From: JAZDFH01 sp043808035
GTDB lineage: Bacteria; Patescibacteriota; Minisyncoccia; UBA6257; Colwellbacteraceae
Length of the DNA stretch: 35,902 bases
Direction: 5' to 3'
Assembly (NCBI GenBank): GCA_043808035.1
Contig: JAZDFH010000014.1
Coordinates: forward strand, 1-35,902
Shown piece after piece: positions 32,901-35,902 of the stretch. The notes beneath the pieces were generated by a model that had not been told where the DNA came from, did no database searches, and saw only the letters and a list, made by a program, of their open reading frames with translations. The first letter of the stretch is position 1. Each line of letters starts with the position of its first letter. Made by a program: the position numbers and the translations under genes.

Positions 32901-35534
32901 ACTTTAACAGATTCCCATACTGAAGAGAATGATGCTTTACAGGAAGATTGTGTAACTGATGAAATATGTGAAGAAAGCGATATTTCTGAAACAGATGAGA
33001 TTATTGAATATACTGAAGAAATTTCTCCGGAGGAGATAGAAGATGACGAATCGAGTGTTGTTTTACAACCTGTTTCCGGATTGTCGGTAGTGTACAATGA
33101 TATGTCTCGTCTTTTGTCGATTGTATGGGATGTTCAAGAGCAGGAAGGCGTTGAGTATACTTTTGATTGTTTCAGAGACGATGATCTTTTTGATCATACT
33201 TCTTTCACACAAATCAAAAATTCTTATGGTTTTTATATAGACAAAGAAGATACAGGAGCGCTTTTTACTATTTCTTTGTACGTACAGGATAGTTTGGAAA
33301 ATACTTCAGGGGTAACGATGGCATCTCTTTTTGTGCCGGAGTTTATTGTCCAAGAATCGGACCATATTGTGATGAGTGAAATTTTGTTTGACGCGGAAGG
33401 GAGTGATGAAGGTAAAGAATTTGTCGAGTTATATAATCCGACTGAGCATGAGATAGATGTTTCTGGTTGGACACTTATTTATCGTAAAGAGGGGCAGGAG
33501 AAAACGCTGGCGTTTTTTGGAAGTAAAGAAGAAGATAGTGTGATAATTTTTCCGAAAAGTTTCTTCTTGGTTGGTTTGAATAATTATGATCAATCCTTTT
33601 TCGGCGGAAAATCAGCAGATATTTTGCGTAGCGCGTCATTGCCAAACGGAGATGACGTTACAACAATATATCTCTATGATGGGCAAGCTGCGCTAGTTGA
33701 TGATATTGTCTATAGTAGTGTTTCAATACATGTAGAGGGAGAGAGTATGGAGCGGTTTGCATGGTCAGAAAACGAAAAAGCATCTCCATTATTTGACGAA
33801 GAAGGTGAATTTTTGGGGAATGGATATGATAACAATGAGATGGATGATTTTATCGCTCGGTCGCCGCAACCTCAAAATTCGACGAGTTTACCTGAACCGA
33901 GAGTGTTCATTGGGATTGACGAGTGGAGTATAACGTATAATAAAAGTACGCTTTCACTTGGGTTTGATTTTCCTGAATATTCGTACGAAGTAGAATACGA
34001 ATTATATGATGAGAACGATGACATTATTTATGAAGGTAATGATCCGAATTTTTCCATAAGAATCTTCGGAGTGGGAAGGGATTATACTTTTTCTTTACAG
34101 ATGATCGATGTTGATGGTTTCTCTTCAAGTGTTTCTTCCAAAACCATACACGTGCCAAGTTTTATATCACAGTTTGCATGGTATCGGACACCTGCTGAGA
34201 GTAAATATGTAAGTGAAAGTAACGCGTTACTTGAATTTTCATTTGAGACATATCCATTTTTACCACAGGGATTGGTATATAACAGATATCCGCATGGAGG
34301 ACCGTATAATGAACCGAATAATAAATTGATAGCGTATTATTTAAATGACGAGGATATACCTGAAGTTGTTGGCGATATGCCGTATACTGCTCTTAATCAC
34401 GATACGCTGCAGATTAAATATAGGAACTGTTATGGTGATATGAGTTTCCGCCGCGCACTTGTGCTGTCCGATAGTGATATTTCGGGTTACCATGATTCAA
34501 GTTGTTTCTATAACGAACCATTGTCAGATAATTTATATTTTACTGAAGGAGATATGCATTTGACTTTTCCCGTTTCCAGATATGACGGTAGTGATGATTT
34601 TTCTGCGGGCGACCATATAACAATAGCGTATTATGAAATGGAATATCCTCCGTATGAGCAACTACCTGTTTCTTTTAAATTACTTGCTACGGAAAGAGGA
34701 GAGTATTTCTTTACGGAAGATGTACCGATACATGAAAAGCCGACTGCGCCGTCGGAGGTTAATTTTTCTTTTAATAAAGCCACGGCAATTTTAACAACGA
34801 GAGTTTCGGGATCGACTGATCATGATACGGAGGATGCGTATATCAGATATGAGATAAGTTATGATGGAATGGAATCATGGGATGAAGATAAACGGTTATC
34901 AAACAAATTCGAACAGATTATGAATTTGGAACAAACATATACGATTGCAATCCGTGCGATAGATGATTTTGGTTTACGATCAGATACTCTTTTTAAAGAA
35001 TTCGTTACGCCTTCAGTGGATCCTCCATTGACGATATCCAATATCCGTTGGGGGAGAATTGACGATACTCCGACGTTGTCATTTTCATATACCACGTATC
35101 CTTTTCAAAATCTAATCTTCGGTATGATGATCGCATACTTAAATAGCTTGCCGCAATTTCCACCGCCGCAGTTACTTTTTGATCTTGCTAAAAGTAATGG
35201 AACAAACAGATTATTATTAACACCTCCTCAATTATGTTATGGAGATACAAACTTGTCGTATGTTTCTTTCTCCGGGGGATATGAAGATAAAACAATGATA
35301 TGTGACAGTCGGCGATGGTTTCCTGGCTTTATGTATAACGTGTATCTTCCTCCGCTTGATATTCATGGTGGTGGGAACATATCGTTGCGAATACAAGGTA
35401 TAACGGGAAATGAGACATCGCTTGATTCACTCACGTCTGATGATTATATAACGCTTGGGTTTTATACGGTGGATGGATGGGGAAACATTTCGATTATAGG
35501 AAGCGATACTCACAAATATTATTTTGAACCGTAG
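29970..35534 (+). CDS. Secreted zinc phospholipase C-like protein with three lamin-tail domains
   Basis: This 1854-aa protein starts at the ATG at 29970, giving signal peptide MKRKIFFLFLIVFMCFGGAK+SVFA. Residues about 25-215 resemble the zinc-dependent phospholipase C/S1-P1 nuclease fold: THPALTDVI, WINHFYDP, KDWVHNE, and the helix YTSLGYVLHIVEDMAVPDHTRNDSH, rich in His and Asp ligands. Lamin-tail domains occur at about 539-670 (VVINEVAWMG...DEWIEIANVSG), 745-885 (IHITEIMYDVVGSDEGKEWI) and 1132-1280 (IVMSEILFDAEGSDEGKEFV). An acidic Glu/Asp/Ser/Thr stretch (about 886-1030) and an FnIII-like module (about 1033-1128) lie between them. The C-terminal 570 residues look like further beta domains. 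There is no C-terminal anchor. It is probably exported; the catalytic call needs the metal ligands checked against a structure. Confidence 0.82.
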   Translation: MKRKIFFLFLIVFMCFGGAKSVFAYDDATTHPALTDVIVDMYNLLYPGDAFTAAEKEWIIQGSTAEDEAPRWINHFYDPISGEGWTAEHAGDLDTVTMERLSKVVISFRDALPAKDWVHNEVAQKGYSRYGGNHTWESAIRSSANGDIQNAYTSLGYVLHIVEDMAVPDHTRNDSHGDTIATRGDASPYEEYAKKWTRETIRSNQGIATMLKNNVQPQQLLSLDAHIYTLADYSNKNFVSKDTISNEKYSLPDLSRVSCENEICFHISENGLKVPLFKKIIVRLDEWNIEDKFILENKNSYHLIFDSYFDRLSEQAVLHGVDVLRLFKQKTKEELENREYPQYIEVYDFSFLPAPLSSNDPIPLVAPAGEKEDFENKFPKTAGYIKSVYETLAATAGKVLSTTQETWQFITSSNETAQERLRSVIDVRQDVSDVQSNLAVISAGLDDKGQEMPLPSEQTVAPDVKQQQTTEQQPVIIQPSQKDTNVQYQNTDVSDVTGKDDSVISQPIESQKQVIPVPPPVNIPQQCSFDVIGKTFSWEVVINEVAWMGTQNSSSDEWIEIANVSGAPVDVSGWQLVDTKEQIHIVFPSAKILAPGDFLLLERTDDTTVPNVAADIIYTGALSNSNEGLRLFDSNCKMMDEALASPTWPAGSSSEKRTMERTGRGFYGIQQWHSSSVIGGTPRQANSEPYRPTSTGGGESNVTHYVVVSDTTETKTDTNSLSLSDTTSVPSVSSDIQVNDVIPDIHITEIMYDVVGSDEGKEWIEIYNAGSGSVFLDTLNLYENETNHRLVCENACSLPVGSYAVIVFDKDTFLAEYPDYSGVIARSSFSLSNSGEPLALVYKEGHIFDVTYSPNQGVKGNDLSLQEIGGVWVESVPTPGRENVFVEVTVGNENEQNRDSNDTLSEQKDESSDVTDTESTQDNQITESVGDDEENSHGLVDEQQEAESSIDLTIDTTVEETTIVGDNEDQHEVLEGDTLTDSHTEENDALQEDCVTDEICEESDISETDEIIEYTEEISPEEIEDDESSVVLQPVSGLSVVYNDMSRLLSIVWDVQEQEGVEYTFDCFRDDDLFDHTSFTQIKNSYGFYIDKEDTGALFTISLYVQDSLENTSGVTMASLFVPEFIVQESDHIVMSEILFDAEGSDEGKEFVELYNPTEHEIDVSGWTLIYRKEGQEKTLAFFGSKEEDSVIIFPKSFFLVGLNNYDQSFFGGKSADILRSASLPNGDDVTTIYLYDGQAALVDDIVYSSVSIHVEGESMERFAWSENEKASPLFDEEGEFLGNGYDNNEMDDFIARSPQPQNSTSLPEPRVFIGIDEWSITYNKSTLSLGFDFPEYSYEVEYELYDENDDIIYEGNDPNFSIRIFGVGRDYTFSLQMIDVDGFSSSVSSKTIHVPSFISQFAWYRTPAESKYVSESNALLEFSFETYPFLPQGLVYNRYPHGGPYNEPNNKLIAYYLNDEDIPEVVGDMPYTALNHDTLQIKYRNCYGDMSFRRALVLSDSDISGYHDSSCFYNEPLSDNLYFTEGDMHLTFPVSRYDGSDDFSAGDHITIAYYEMEYPPYEQLPVSFKLLATERGEYFFTEDVPIHEKPTAPSEVNFSFNKATAILTTRVSGSTDHDTEDAYIRYEISYDGMESWDEDKRLSNKFEQIMNLEQTYTIAIRAIDDFGLRSDTLFKEFVTPSVDPPLTISNIRWGRIDDTPTLSFSYTTYPFQNLIFGMMIAYLNSLPQFPPPQLLFDLAKSNGTNRLLLTPPQLCYGDTNLSYVSFSGGYEDKTMICDSRRWFPGFMYNVYLPPLDIHGGGNISLRIQGITGNETSLDSLTSDDYITLGFYTVDGWGNISIIGSDTHKYYFEP

Positions 35535-35767
35535 AACTTGTTCGAGATCTTATTGTAGAGATAAAGAAAACGCGTTTATCCGCTGAAATTTTATGATCGA
35601 TATAAGACATTGAACAGACCCCAAAAGAAGAAATCCGAAAGATGTCATAACTTATCCTTTATTATTGGGGGAATATGATTGTCATCGATTACTATACTGA
35701 AAACGCGATCGCGTTTTCAGTATAGTGGGATTGTTAGTCTTTTTTTATAACAGATATCTTTATAATT
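35535..35767. other. Intergenic region with palindrome copy 3
   Basis: Apart from palindrome copy 3 I see no gene or clear terminator here. A 32-codon minus-strand frame (35550-35648) with a partial Shine-Dalgarno is too weak to call. Confidence 0.4.
35691..35726. repeat. Perfect 36-nt palindrome, copy 3
   Basis: It is identical over all 36 nt to copies 1 and 2, and its flanks differ from both. It is a solo copy with no HTH-Cas2-like gene visible beside it, 41 nt before the presumed insertion-sequence end. Confidence 0.97.
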
Positions 35768-35902
35768 AGGACTTACGCACATCCCACCACGCAATAAATA
35801 TGAGATAATGTATATATTACCAACGAAAATATTTCACATCTCATGCAGCGCACAAAATGTTCTTTAGAGCTCTACACAAAATTTTTGATTTCAAACCACA
35901 AT
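35768..35902 (+). mobile_element. Left end of a probable insertion sequence (partial)
   Basis: AGGACTTACGCA at 35768-35779 resembles the terminal inverted repeat of IS701/IS4-type elements, and a transposase-like start codon follows 63 nt later. The right end lies outside the window, so the terminal repeats and target duplication cannot be checked. Confidence 0.5.
35843..35902 (+). CDS. Start of a probable transposase (partial)
   Basis: The frame from the ATG at 35843 reads MQRTKCSLELYTKFLISNHN and runs open off the window. An ELYT-x-x-LIS opening is typical of IS701-like DDE transposases. Only 20 residues are visible, so the family call is tentative. Confidence 0.45.
   Translation, partial: MQRTKCSLELYTKFLISNHN

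Noticed and set aside
35550..35648. A 32-aa minus-strand frame (MTSFGFLLLG...) with AAAGGA upstream
   Set aside because: It is short, has no terminator or promoter support, and no recognisable feature beyond a hydrophobic start.
28527..35726. The three palindromes as a CRISPR array, given the Cas2-like gene
   Set aside because: Spacings are 660 bp and about 6.4 kb with genes between them, not regular short spacers, and no Cas1 or effector gene is present.
1..35902. An alternative genetic code (UGA as Gly, as in Gracilibacteria/Absconditabacteria)
   Set aside because: ileS ends in TGA at the expected C-terminus and no conserved domain contains in-frame TGA, so the standard bacterial code fits.

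Overview
The window looks like a chromosomal segment of a Patescibacteria/CPR bacterium (Parcubacteria-like; the lineage is inferred, not proven). The pointers are: moderately AT-rich DNA with the standard stop codons; a eukaryote-type (type 2) IleRS; RNase J; a family-5 solute-binding protein next to secG with no permease genes in view; very large secreted proteins with peptidoglycan-binding domains; a PaaX/Cas2-like regulator with no Cas1; and several genes whose -10 box lies only 4-8 nt before the ATG, which suggests leaderless mRNAs.

Layout. 1-80: the last codons of a probable sensor histidine kinase. 310-4002 (+): an ileS carrying an embedded histidine-phosphatase domain. 4065-11714 (-): trpS, rnj, tRNA-Leu(CAG), a family-5 solute-binding protein, secG, a small 4-TM membrane protein, and a gpmI-type phosphoglycerate mutase whose active site is extensively degenerate. 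The gpmI-like gene is divergent from a winged-helix regulator at 11744, with only 29 bp and overlapping -10 boxes between them. 12863-25345 (+): a cell-surface region with an S-layer-like 1117-aa protein, a 320-aa FnIII/peptidoglycan-binding protein, a giant 2186-aa protein whose C-terminus is a paralogue of the 320-aa protein, and a small secreted orphan. A 37-aa single-TM protein gene lies on the minus strand between the first two. 25390-26811 (-): a MOP-type flippase. 26948-28462 (+): a redox group of glutaredoxin-like protein, small zinc ribbon and thioredoxin reductase. 28612-29181 (+): an HTH-Cas2-like (PaaX-type) protein. 29449-35534 (+): a membrane-anchored orphan and a 1854-aa secreted protein with a zinc phospholipase C-like domain and three lamin-tail domains. 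35768-end: the left end of a probable insertion sequence.

The most striking unexplained structure is a perfect 36-nt palindrome with a GCGATCGC centre. It occurs three times without a mismatch. Two copies bracket the HTH-Cas2-like gene and the third lies 6.4 kb downstream, beside the insertion-sequence end. This could be a regulator with its operators, or a small palindrome-bounded mobile unit. The second highlight is the pairing of a degenerate cofactor-independent phosphoglycerate mutase with an intact-looking histidine phosphatase domain inside IleRS. Most transcription units end in strong hairpins, so most of the surface genes look monocistronic.
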